This document shows, one piece after another, positions 1 to 10,200 of a DNA stretch of 64,000 bases. Numbering within the stretch: the first letter of the stretch is position 1; each line of letters opens with the position of its first letter. The notes under the pieces are model-generated. The model searched no databases and was not told the DNA's origin. It saw only the letters and a program-made list of their open reading frames with translations. The DNA is from Costus lasius. Taxonomy: Eukaryota; Streptophyta; Magnoliopsida; Zingiberales; Costaceae. The stretch lies in assembly GCA_027563935.2 (NCBI GenBank), contig CM050454.1:46528596-46592595 (forward strand), given 5' to 3'. A program made the position numbers and the translations under genes.

Positions 1-556
1 TGTTGGGAAACCCTGAGGATTTTAAAATTTTTACATACAAGCACAGCAGAAGCAATCCCCGAAATAGGCCAGTCCCAAAAACCCAGAAGATCGAGCCTTG
101 TGAGGAGATCGACACGGTGAGTAGGAGATGATACCTTGATGCAAATTAAGTGATGTGATGCAGGTGCCCAAATGTGCGCCCTCTGCAGTCTCGCACATAG
201 CCGAACCTCGAATCCTCTTCTTCCACGCCCTGTGCTAGCCTCGGGAAGAAGATCCACGCCTTTGGGAGACTTCCTCAATCACTTGCGCCAACTCTAGAGG
301 AGATGCCAAGGAGAGGAGGTGGAGCTTCGTCGGAGTCCAACTCTTGAAGCACTCCACCAAGATCCGAACCGGAATCAACCGAAGCCAAAGTCCAACTTTG
401 GAGAGGAGGGCGCCAAGGAACTTCCAAAGTTCCGAACTCACTAAAGGGAAGAGGAGAGGCAATGGGCGAACATCCCTCTCCCTCTTTCCAGGAGTGGTGA
501 CAAGGGGGACAAGGGGGCAAGAATTCAAGAGTTGCGACAAGGGGGGAGGAAGGGGG

Positions 557-564
557 TTTATATA
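557..564 (-). promoter_or_regulatory. TATA-like box in the LTR of B
   Basis: On the minus strand this reads TATATAAA after a GGG run. It lies in the LTR at a place comparable to the TATA box of element A (2698-2706). It probably sets the start of B's transcript. Confidence 0.5.
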
Positions 565-1274
565 CCCATGAATAGGTGCACCTCTTCACTAGTGAAGAGG
601 CACACCTCTTCATGAAGAGACACACCACTTCAAGAGGTAAAACCCATTTCGCCCACTCCAAGTGCCATGCGCCCAAGTACATTCACCCACTCCAAGTGAG
701 AAGCTCCAAGCTTCTCACCTTAAGAAGATGTCCAAGTTGGATTTGTCCACCTCAAGGAAATGCGCCAAGCTCACTCCAAGTAGCTTGCGCCATTCCATTT
801 GGCCCATTGGCCCAAATGGCTTATTGAGCCCATTTGGCCTATTAGCCCAACTTGGTCTATTGGGCCCATTTGTCCTACTAGGCCCAAAAATAAGTTAGCT
901 CCAAATGATTCCTTTCATCTCATCTAGCACAGTGGTGCTAATGGATTCTCCCAAACAGATCTGAGTTATCCAATAACTCAATCAATACGAGAACCCGAGT
1001 TTCAAGTTGTGCGACCCTGTAGGTTCCTCAGATGTTGGCAGTGATGAACCGAGTCATCACAAACAGTGATTGGCACCTAGGAGTGCATCGCTGCTACCCA
1101 AGTCATCAGAATGGATATCAACATCGACATCCCCATCATCGCAACAAGGTACCGATGCATTATAGTCTCTTTGCCGAACTGATATCTGATTGGACAAAGT
1201 GCGTCACCACTTTGTTTTCACCCAATCTCATGGTCATGAGTAAATCAAGCTTTCACCTGGGTATGGCCATACAC

Positions 1275-1279
1275 TTTCA
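1275..1279. repeat. Target site duplication of element A, left copy (TTTCA)
   Basis: TTTCA directly precedes the LTR start TGTTGG at 1280. It is repeated at 46746-46750, directly after the 3' LTR end CCCAACA. Confidence 0.93.
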
Positions 1280-2697
1280 TGTTGGTGTATATGCCCTAGG
1301 ACCTAGTTTTGGTCAACTTATGTACTACTTGACACTGATATTTATATATCATTCTGGCATTATCGTTATCATTGTTTGACTACACCTGCGATTGTGTACT
1401 TACATGATAATGTCCCTGGAGACAGAGTGGATCTGTGCTCGAATTATAATCCCCAGTCGATGTACCTTAGTGGATATGGGACAGCTATGGTACTTGTGAG
1501 ACTGGTATGTGGGCTGGTTAGGCACGTGGTGCTAACGCAGACACATGGGTATATCATTGGGGATATACTGGATAGACCCGCTATGAGGCTATGACTTGGT
1601 GTCATGAGTTATCCTTATAAGTGACAGGAGATGCATTGATCCCTTGACTTGAGGTCATTGATCATTCTATATGGTTAGGGACTTGCTTTGATACAACCCA
1701 ACACCTTGCCGTAGCTGGGAGGTCATAACGGTTGTTATTGAGCATGTCACGACCCATATGAGAAGATCAATGGACAGACATAGGATTTGCCCCTTCCCTA
1801 AGGAAGCATGATATCCATGGAGCTCCTTTATGGTTCTATGACTGAGAGTGTATGGCCATACCCAGGTAAGAACCTGTTTTAGTCATAGCCATGTGATTGG
1901 GTGAAAAACAAGTGGTGACACACTTGTCCAATCGGATATCAGTCCAGCAAAGAGACTGTAATGCATCTGTACCTAGTTGCGATGATGGGGATGTCGATGT
2001 CGATATCCATTCCAATGACCTGGGTAGCAGCGATGCACTGCTAGGTGCCACTCACTGCTTGTGATGACCTTTGGTCAGCACTGCCAGCGTCAGAGGAACC
2101 TACAGGGTCGCACACCTTGATACTTGAGTTCTCGTATTGATCGGGAAGCCTTATGATCGAGTTATTGGATAACTCGGATCTAATTGGGAGATTTCATCAG
2201 CGCCAATAGGCCTGATGAGATGGAAGAATGTTATTGGAGCCAAACTTCATTTTTGGCAGGTTGACCCGTATTTGACCATGGTTGGTCACACTTGGATTAG
2301 GGTTGCATTGGATTGGATCCAAATGCTTAATCAACCCATAGGATGAAGTTTGGGCTAGTTCATTATCCAATGAAGCCCAATAACAAGCTCTCATGAAAAG
2401 AAGAGAGGCTAAAAGGGTATAATGGGGAGAAACCCAACCCCATTGGCGCCTAAGGGGCATAATGGGGTTAGGGTGGCAAAATTGCTTCATTAAGGAAGAA
2501 ATTTGCGCCTAGCCCTTCTCCCTTGATGGTATGAATGCCTTTAAGGCATGTCTTGGGCTGATATGGTACTTGGGCAATTATGGAAAGGTTGAATGAAGTT
2601 TATGGTAAAGTCTTGGAGACTTTCCTTACATCAAACCTCCTCATCCTAGCCCTACACTTGTCATGATCCTAGCCCTTGCCCTAATCGCCTCTTGCCC

Positions 2698-2706
2698 TAT
2701 ATATAT
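2698..2706 (+). promoter_or_regulatory. TATA box in the 5' LTR of A
   Basis: The run TATATATAT follows a CCC tract about 460 bp before the LTR end. It is the clearest core promoter in this LTR. A 76-codon open frame starts at 2732; it may act as an upstream ORF in the leader, but nothing supports a protein function. Confidence 0.6.
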
Positions 2707-3021
2707 GTGACCCTAGCCGCCCTCTCTAATAATGATTCATCCTTGGAGGCGTGAACATAAGAAGGGAGCGAGAGCAAGGAGCATTGGCGCAATCTCTTCC
2801 TCTTCCATCAAGTGGCCGCAAGCTTCTCCTTCCTTACCTCTTGGCGCATCTTTCTCTCTTGGTGGCGCAAGGTGGTTGGAGCATCTCCCTAAGGCTTGGA
2901 TCTTCTTCCCGAGGCTAGCACCGGGCGTGGAAGAAGAGGACTCGAGGCATCCGTGTGTGTGAGACTGCAGAGGGCGCACAGTTGGGCGCCTATCACGACA
3001 TCGACCTCATCTTGCTCTGAG

Positions 3022-3027
3022 GTATTT
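3022..3027 (+). other. Possible 5' splice donor in the LTR of A
   Basis: CTCTGAG is followed by GTATTT at 3022. B's LTR has GTATCA at the aligned place. The partner acceptor would be the TAG at 13913-13915, with a TACTAAT branch-like motif at 13886-13892, just before the gag start. This parallels the better supported intron of the second family, but here no ATG directly precedes the donor. Confidence 0.4.
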
Positions 3028-3168
3028 TCTAACTCATCGTGTCGACCCCCTTGCATGCGATCTTCACTGGGTTTTTGGGACGGACCTGTTTCGGGGACAT
3101 TCTTCCGCTATGCAATGTATGTATGTGTCTCTGAAAAATTGTAAAATGTCCCCGGGGTTTCCCAACAG

Positions 3169-3180
3169 TGGTATCAGAGC
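3169..3180 (+). promoter_or_regulatory. Primer binding site of element A (initiator Met-tRNA)
   Basis: TGGTATCAGAGC lies one base after the LTR end. It is the standard plant sequence complementary to the 3' end of initiator methionine tRNA, used to prime minus-strand DNA synthesis. Confidence 0.93.
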
Positions 3181-3720
3181 GACTTGCAAGACTCGAACGA
3201 TGTTTTATGCTTTTCTTTCATGCTCACATGCCATATCTCTATTTTTGAAAATAGCATGATGCATGGCAAACGATTTTTCTAAGTAGGAAAAATTAGGGTT
3301 TCTTATTGCTATCATCCTCTCAATCTCTTTTGGATTTTTGGACTATTTTTCTTGTCTGATTTAAAGATCAAAGGCGCACGTAGTTTTGTCAAGTAGGACG
3401 GGCATTGTGTCTTCGGACTGGCCAGGTCTCTTGATCTGACAAAATTGCCAGCCGAAAGGATCTCTGAAATCATCTTGAAAAATAAATCGCAATTAACCAA
3501 AAGATTTGTGAGAAGAAGATGAGAAAAAGAGACTGGTTTTAATGAAAAAGTAAAATTTCAGATTTTATGTTTTTCATGAGCATGTAGAATTGCATGAGTA
3601 AATACCTTGATTGTGCATAATGTTGTGATCATTAGTCAAGCCCCCCTTTGCATGCCTGTGATGTATCCTCGTGAGGCCTGCGTGCCGCTTTTCCTTTTGC
3701 TTTTAAGAAGACTAGGGTAG
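3181..3720 (+). other. Element A leader, first part (noncoding)
   Basis: Untranslated leader after the primer site, AT-rich, without a gene I can support. It is cut at 3720 by element D and resumes at 12816. Confidence 0.8.
3716..3720. repeat. Target site duplication of element D, left copy (GGTAG)
   Basis: GGTAG precedes the LTR start at 3721 and is repeated at 12811-12815 after the 3' LTR. Confidence 0.93.
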
Positions 3721-4866
3721 TGTTGGGGTATGCCCTAAAGGCTAATGTTTGAGGCCTTGGGATTGTAACAGTATCATGTATAAACTCTTATGTTTATAAA
3801 GGCAATGGTTGTTATTCAGTTTGTTATATTATCTGCTGCAATACATATACTTCTGAATAATGTCTCAATGCTGTTCAGCTGGGCTGACATGCAGTAAAGT
3901 CCTTAGTCGATATATCTTGGCGAACATGAGACAGCCTTGATATGATTGAGACTAATATGTGTTCTAATCTTATAGGATGCTTCGAGCATGGAATAAGATG
4001 TAGACTCATGGGTACATTGGATGTACTGGACAGACCCTACTAGGATATTCAATTGCTTGTCACAATGTGAATAATCCTTGATTGCAACAAGTGGCACATT
4101 TCCTCTGACTTGAGATCACTTGTGTTTCTAAATGATGATTGTCATTGTTTTGAGGTAGTTCAATATCATTTGAAACATAATGGTTATAGACTATCTTGGA
4201 TGGTGAGCTTGAGTCAGGTTAGGGCACTAGTGATAGATAAAGGATTGCCGTCTCCTTAATTGGAGTGTGATGTTCTAAAGGGGCCCCCCTCTGTATGAGA
4301 TGATTGAGAAAGTGTATGGCCATACCCAGGTGACAGTGTTCATCTGATCTAATCATGCTCATCATATTGGAGCTACAAGCTTGACACGCTTGTCCAATAA
4401 GAACATCCAGTGGCAAAGGAAATTTGCATGCCTTGTGAATTGGATTCACACTTGTGCTGTGGTTTGGGTGTAGTCTTGGAAGACTCTTTCCTTTATATCG
4501 GGAGACAGTGATGTGTTGCTAGATACCCCTCACTGATCGTGATAACGTAAGTTATCGTTACCGACATTTAAAGGAAACCCTTAGGGTCGCACAATTTGAT
4601 GATATGGCTTACTTAAGTCAGATCGTGTGGACTGAATTGTTTGGGTTCAGTTTAAAGGGATTTAGTCTCTGATTGTAAGTGAGATCTAGTCTGATCATGT
4701 TTGATTGATTAGGGCTTGAGATCGGTAAGCTTCGATTGAGAGAATAGATGCTAGATCAGTGAGATCAGGAGCATCAAGAGATCAATGGTCAGATCTTAAG
4801 CCTTAGGGGTTTATTATAATCTGGACTAATTGCTTGGTTTATTTGGTTATTGAACCAAATCGATTT

Positions 4867-4896
4867 GAACCAGCTCATTGGATGAGCGTATGGTTC
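4867..4896 (+). promoter_or_regulatory. Conserved LTR stem-loop, copy D
   Basis: GAACC..CTCAT-tgg-ATGAG..GGTTC forms a two-step inverted repeat. The other four family members have it at 18959-18989, 25896-25925, 29129-29158 and 58864-58893 with altered arms. It lies 350-370 bp before the predicted splice donor and may be a promoter or RNA element. Confidence 0.6.
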
Positions 4897-4942
4897 AAGT
4901 TGGCATTTGCGATTGGGGTCACTTGAACGTTGAGATGGTTTT

Positions 4943-4958
4943 GCTATTTTTAGATAGC
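4943..4958 (+). promoter_or_regulatory. AT-centred hairpin in the LTR, copy D
   Basis: GCTAT-TTTTAG-ATAGC is a short palindrome. At the same relative place F, C, G and E have palindromes with different arms (25973-25992, 58958-58978, 29212-29231, 19039-19052), most around CTATTTTTAG. It may hold the TATA element, but I cannot show that. Confidence 0.45.
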
Positions 4959-5245
4959 ATGTCACAACGTGACCACATCTCTCTCACGTCGCCCCTCTCT
5001 CGCCCTCTTCTCGCCGTTTTGCCTTTGGCTCTTCACACATTCGTGTGAGAAAAGGTGGTAGACGAAAAAAAAAAAAAATCGCCAAGCAAGGAAAGCTCTC
5101 TCTTCCCTTCAAACGATCAAAGACACCTTGGACGATCCTTGCTAGCACAAGGGACGACAAGAAGGAGCAAGCCGTTGATCATCTTGTGTGTGACGATTTG
5201 GAGGAGACCTCTTTTGTTCTCTTGCTTCCAAGGCGCCATCTAGAA

Positions 5246-5260
5246 ATGGCCATGGTATGA
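5246..5260 (+). other. Predicted LTR-encoded gag start codon and splice donor, element D
   Basis: ATG GCC ATG is followed by the donor GTATGA at 5255. The ATG has G at -3 and +4, a good plant context, and I see no other ATG in about 200 bases upstream. Joined to the acceptor at 7204 it reads in frame into gag. The same layout is present in all five family members. Confidence 0.6.
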
Positions 5261-5403
5261 ATCGCATTCTTTCTTGCATTCAAAAGTTTTAATGTTGATC
5301 ATAATACATGCATCGATCCCATGAAACCCTAGTATCCGCTGCCCATGTTTTGTATGCGCCACTTTAGGGTTTCGGCCCCCCTTATTGAAAGGGGACTTTC
5401 AAT

Positions 5404-5415
5404 TGGTATCAGAGC
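5404..5415 (+). promoter_or_regulatory. Primer binding site of element D (initiator Met-tRNA)
   Basis: TGGTATCAGAGC, two bases after the LTR end. It lies inside the predicted intron (5255-7204), so a spliced RNA would lose it. Confidence 0.93.
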
Positions 5416-6283
5416 AGGTTTTATGCATCGTTTTATGATTGCTTAATGCTTGGTCTTCATGTTTGATCCATACTTGCGCATATGCTTAGATCTAGATGAC
5501 ATGCGAAACTAACATACATCTTAGTATATGTTTTTGTTGGCGCATGTATGTTGGCACATCTATGTTTTCTTCAAAACTTCTTCTCATGCGCGACTCTCAT
5601 TAGATCTAAGAGGCGCCTGCTTTAAACCCTTAGACGGGTTATTAGGGTTGAAGTCATCCCCTAGGTTAGATCAAAACAGTCTGATCAGATCATCTGACAG
5701 CCTTGATGGGTCGACCAGATAGCATCTATGCATAAGCACGAGATGGCTATAGGTCGACTGCAGACAGGCGTGTAGCGATGTCTGATTGAGACGACTAGTG
5801 AACACACATGAGTTAGGCCCGGGGTCACACCCGCTTGCCAGAACTCATGAGGGTTGTTCAGCCCTGGCGCATGCATGGTTGACCATTAGGTCGACTCAAG
5901 TCAGTTACGACTTGGTGCATGCAAGGGCAATGGATCTGACTAGGTCAGATGAGTGGATCCCTTGTAATGGACCGTTGTAAGGTAGTAGGGCCAATAAGGA
6001 AAATTAAAATTGATGCCAATGGGGTTTTCGAAATTTTATTTTCTTATGTTGGATCGCATGATGTTTGTAAGCATATGTTTGTTTATTTAATCTTGTGTGG
6101 GCTGCCCATGTTTAATGTGTGCTGTGCTGGGGCCTGTGTGCCTGGAATTTAAATGTAAATAAATATTTTTATTGTGATCTGCGCATCACTTTTCATTTAA
6201 ATTATAAAGTGTAATTGACCTGCGAGTCAATCTTGTCTAGATAGATTAATTTGTAAATTAATCAGACAATAGCACAGAGCACA

Positions 6284-6350
6284 CTTGGCAGAGGCGCTTG
6301 CAGCGGAGGCTTGACCAGGTGGGAGGTCCAGGGTTTGACTCTGGGACCAG
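6284..6350 (+). ncRNA. tRNA-like module in the leader, copy D (degenerate)
   Basis: A TGGCAGAGGC A-box-like motif is followed about 40 bases later by GGTTTGACTC at 6332-6341, the T-arm/B-box position. F and G have the better GGTTCGACCC (27371-27380, 30639-30648) and C has GGTTCGACTC (60376-60385). Flanking bases pair into a hairpin. It looks like a remnant of a tRNA or tRNA-derived SINE, not a working tRNA gene. Confidence 0.4.
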
Positions 6351-7173
6351 GCGCATTTTCCCTGGTAGGCGCACCTGAGCTGCAGATGGCGCTTGGGCCC
6401 TGGTTTGGGCCAGATGAGCAGCAAAAGACCCATGAAGAAAAGCAAGTGAAGACTTAAGTTTAATTTAAGGTCTAACTTAGGCTTAATGGGCTTTTACCAC
6501 ATAAGATCAGCATGCTTTCTATTTATTGCTTTTATAATTAGAATTGCATGAGTTTATCTTCTGCTATCACCATAGGAATTGCATGATAGTCAAGAAGATA
6601 AAAGACCGTTAAAATCCAACGCTAAAATATCAAGCTCGTAAGCCTTCTGACGCGAAACCTCACTGTTCTGATTATCATTGGAGCCGTGTTGTACCCACTC
6701 AGTGGGCACGTCCATCTATCTTCAGACGGTGCGGGATTACACCTGCGTGTTACAGAGAAGGGATTTATCGCTTCTCGTTGCTCAGCATAGCACGTGGTGG
6801 TCCAGGGAGTAGGTCGGGTCAGCTTGACCATGTAGGCTACATATGTGGCGCATATGGTAGCACATGGAGGCAGCCATCTGTGGGATCAGAGACTGTGTTG
6901 TACCAACTCAGTTGGCACAGTCAGCTGGATTGCCCAGATGAAGGGGAATCGCACGGGTTGGCGATTGGCTGGGACAGCCTACCAGAGACTAGTGCTTGTA
7001 CTCTCTGTGCATCTTATCTCGCCTGAGCGGGACGCGGAGACCAAGTATGAAATCTGGATCCCATCTCACTAAAAGAGTTCTACTCTTTCGGGCAGTTTTT
7101 GCTGGATTTTTCAGCCAGATAAAATAGTGAGAAAAGAATCTTTCTTAAGTCCTGGATTGATTCTGAACATTGA

Positions 7174-7225
7174 TACTGACCTTGTTGTTCTTGCATTGTT
7201 GTAGATTCCTGCAGCAACGAACACC
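7174..7225 (+). other. Predicted branch point and splice acceptor before gag, element D
   Basis: TACTGAC (7174-7180) is followed by a T-rich tract and TTGTTGTAG ending at 7204. The next 21 bases lead in frame to the gag ATG at 7226. With the donor at 5255 the intron is 1950 nt. Confidence 0.6.
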
Positions 7226-10200
7226 ATGAGCTTCAATGTGCGATCCCTACTGGAAAGGGAGAAGTTTGCTGGGCCGAACTTCTCAGACTGGTACGGACAC
7301 CTTAAGATTGTTCTTAAGGCAGAGAGGAAACTGTATGTCCTCGAGACGGCTATATCGCCTCAGCCCACTCCGAACGCCGCAAGGGCGGTTCGGGATGCCT
7401 ATGAAAAGCATGTCAATGATAGCATTGATGTCGCTTGCCTGATGCTAGCGTCTATGACGCCACCGCTGCAGCGTCAGCATGAGGATATGTCTGCTATACA
7501 AATTATAGCAAACCTCAAGATGCTGTATGCTGCGCATGCGAGGACTGAGCGCTATAATTTGACTAAGCTGTTCTTTCAGAGCAAACTGGCTGAAGGGAGC
7601 CCAGTGGGAGCTCACGTGCTCAAGATGATTGGGCACAAGGAGGCTCTAGAGAAACTGGGGCATACCATCAATCAGGAGCTTGCTGTAGACATTATTCTGC
7701 AGTCTCTCCCGCCCTCTTTCGATGCGTTCATCATTAACTTTAATATGAACAAAATCGATTGTACTCCGGCAGAGCTGCTGAATATGCTCTTGACTACTGA
7801 GGAGACTCTGAAGGGAAAGCCTTCAACCTCTGTCTTGATGTTTCCTTCAAGGAACAAGAAGAAGGGGAAGAAGGGCAAGACCCCTGTCAAGAGCTACAGC
7901 AAGGCTCTGAAGCAAAAGGTCAAGCGGTCGAAGGAATACAGATGTTTCCACTATGGCCAGCTGGGTCACTGGAAAAAGGACTGTAAAGCGCTCCAAGGAG
8001 ACAAGAGGGGAAGCATCGCTTCTGGCTCAGGTATATACGTGACGGAAGTCATGGTTTCATCTTCTTCTATTTCATGGGTGTTGGACACTGCATGTGGAGT
8101 TCACATTTGTTCAAATGTACAGGAACTCAAGAGAAGAAGACAGGTGGGACAGCATGAGGTGGACCTACGAGTTGGAAACGGGGCACGGGTTGCTGCTGTT
8201 GCTGTAGGAGACTATTTCATCTCTTTACCATCTGGACTTGTATTGGAACTAGACAATTGTTACTTTGTTCCCAGCATTACTAAAATTATTATCTCCATTC
8301 CTGCTCTTGTCAGGAAGGGGTTTTCCTTTGAATGCAATATTTCAAAGTGTGTTCTTTCTTTAGATAATATTGTTTATGCTACTGGTTCAATTAACAATGG
8401 GTTATTCATGTTGGACATGGAATGTTCTATACACAATATTGATAATAAGAAAGCCAAATATGCTGATGACAGCACCTTGCTATGGCATAGTCGTTTAGGT
8501 CATATTAACAAGAAACGCATTAAGCGGTTGCATGATTATGGACTGCTGGGATCATTCTCCTATGAGGAGATTGATACATGCAAAGCTTGTTTGATGGGCA
8601 AAATGACGAAGTCGCCTTTTCCTCATAAAGGTCAAAGGACTTCAGGTTTACTTGACCTTATACACAGTGATGTGTGTGGGCCTTTTAGTAAACATGCCAG
8701 AGGTGGCTATCAGTACTTAATTACCTTCACTGATGATTTCAGTAGATATGGGTATGTCTATCTTATGAGACATAAAAGTGAATCTTTTGACAAGTTCAAA
8801 GAGTTCAAGAATGAAGTACAGAATCAGCTTGGCCGAAATATCAAGGCACTTCGTTCTGATCGAGGTGGAGAATACCTAAGTCGAGAGTTTACTGACTATC
8901 TGAAGGAGTGTGGGATTATCTCACAGCTCACTCCACCAGGAACACCGCAATGGAATGGTGTGTCCGAGAGGAGAAATAGAACGTTACTTGATATGGTTCG
9001 TTCTATGATGAGTCAGGCTACTCTACCTTACTCCTTTTGGGGATTTGCACTGGAGACAGCTGCAAAGGTACTAAACCGAGTGCCATCCAAGGCAGTTTCA
9101 AAGACCCCATATGAATTATGGTATGGGAAACAGCCTAGCTTGACATTTATCAGGATCTGGGGCTGCGAGGCTTATGTCAAAAAGCTCACCTCTGGAAAAC
9201 TAGAGAGCAGATCTGAGAAATGTATCTTTGTCGGTTACCCTAAGGAAACTAAGGGTTATTATTTCTACGATCCCAAAGAGAACAAGGTGTTTGTTGCTCG
9301 GACGGCCATATTTCTTGAGAAGGAGTTTCTTCTGCAAGAGGCCAGTGGGAGAGAAATAAAGCTGGATGAGAATCCAGAGAAAGGACAAAGTGGTCAATCA
9401 CAGTTGGATGACCCTGAGCCGGTAGAACAGGTTACTGAACAACCTGAGGCTCAGATATCACGGGAACCGCGAAGATCGGGAAGGATCCGTCGACAGCCTG
9501 AGCGCTATGACGGAGTCTACATCATTGATAATGATGAACCCCTCACTTATGCGGATGTGGTCAGTGGACCGGATTCAGCGAGATGGCTTGAAGCTATGCG
9601 CGCCAAGATGGACTCCATGTCAGATAACCAAGTCTGGGATTTGGTTGATCCGCCTCCGGGAGTTATCCCTATAGGCTGTAAATGGATCTTCAAGAAGAAG
9701 ATTGACATGGATGGTAACGTGGTTACCTATAAAGGCAGGCTAGTTGCGAAAGGTTTCAAACAAATCTACGGGATAGATTATGATGAAACTTTCTCACCTG
9801 TAGCTATGTTTAAGTCTATTCGGATTCTTTTCGCGATAGCAGCATATTATGATTATGAGATCTGGCAAATGGATGTGAAGACAGCTTTCCTTAATGGAAA
9901 TCTGGATGAGGATGTGTATATGACACAACCAGAAGGTTTCACTAATCCATCAGATCGTCATAAAATATGCAAGTTAAAGAAGTCTATTTATGGACTTAAA
10001 CAAGCATCGAGAAGCTGGAATATTCGTTTTGATGAATCAATCTCTGAATTTGGTTTCATCAAGAACGAGGATGACCCGTGTGTATATAAGAGGTTTAGTG
10101 GGAGCGTGATTACTTTCCTAGTCCTCTACGTCGATGATATCTTGATCATTGGAAACGATATTCCTGAAATGCATGCGGTTAAAGCATGGTTAAGAAAATG

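Larger units (their letters stand above)
1..1279 (-). repeat. Element B 3' LTR, distal part (ends at base 1)
   Basis: The first bases are the reverse complement of an LTR end (...CCCAACA) and parallel the 3' end of element A's LTR at 3120-3167. The part continues to 1279, where A is inserted, and resumes at 46751; the total LTR is about 1846 bp. It holds the palindrome GTATGGCCATAC, a TATA-like box at 557-564 and a possible splice donor (CAAG before GTATCA, near 139-149 on the minus strand). Open frames here are not conserved as proteins and I do not call them genes. Confidence 0.88.
1280..3167 (+). repeat. Element A 5' LTR (1888 bp)
   Basis: It begins TGTTGGTG and ends CCCAACA, followed at 3169 by a primer binding site. 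It contains the 12-bp palindrome GTATGGCCATAC (1850-1861), an AGGGTCGCACA motif near 2104, a TATA box at 2698-2706 and a possible splice donor at 3022. The same sequence forms the split 3' LTR. Confidence 0.94.
3721..5401 (+). repeat. Element D 5' LTR (1681 bp)
   Basis: It starts TGTTGGGGTATGCCC and ends GGGGACTTTCA. It carries the GTATGGCCATAC palindrome (4314-4325), the inverted repeat GATAAC-GTAA-GTTATC near 4550, a stem-loop at 4867-4896, a second hairpin at 4943-4958, a poly-A run near 5066-5079 and a predicted start codon with splice donor at 5246-5260. Confidence 0.95.
5416..7225 (+). other. Element D leader (noncoding, partly structured)
   Basis: An 1.8-kb leader also found in C, E, F and G. 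It includes a tRNA-like segment at 6284-6350 (A-box-like TGGCAGAGGC, B-box-like GGTTTGACTC). From about 6640 it shares a stretch with element A's leader (AAGCCTTCT.ACGCG....CCTCACT). Frames here are short and shared only because the copies are related, so I call no gene. Confidence 0.8.

Noticed and set aside
1032..1379. 115-aa plus-strand frame at the B/A junction
   Set aside because: It is antisense to B's LTR and crosses the insertion site of A, so it is accidental.
3903..4097. Minus-strand 64-aa frame repeated in every second-family LTR
   Set aside because: It recurs only because the LTRs are copies. There is no start context, domain or independent conservation.
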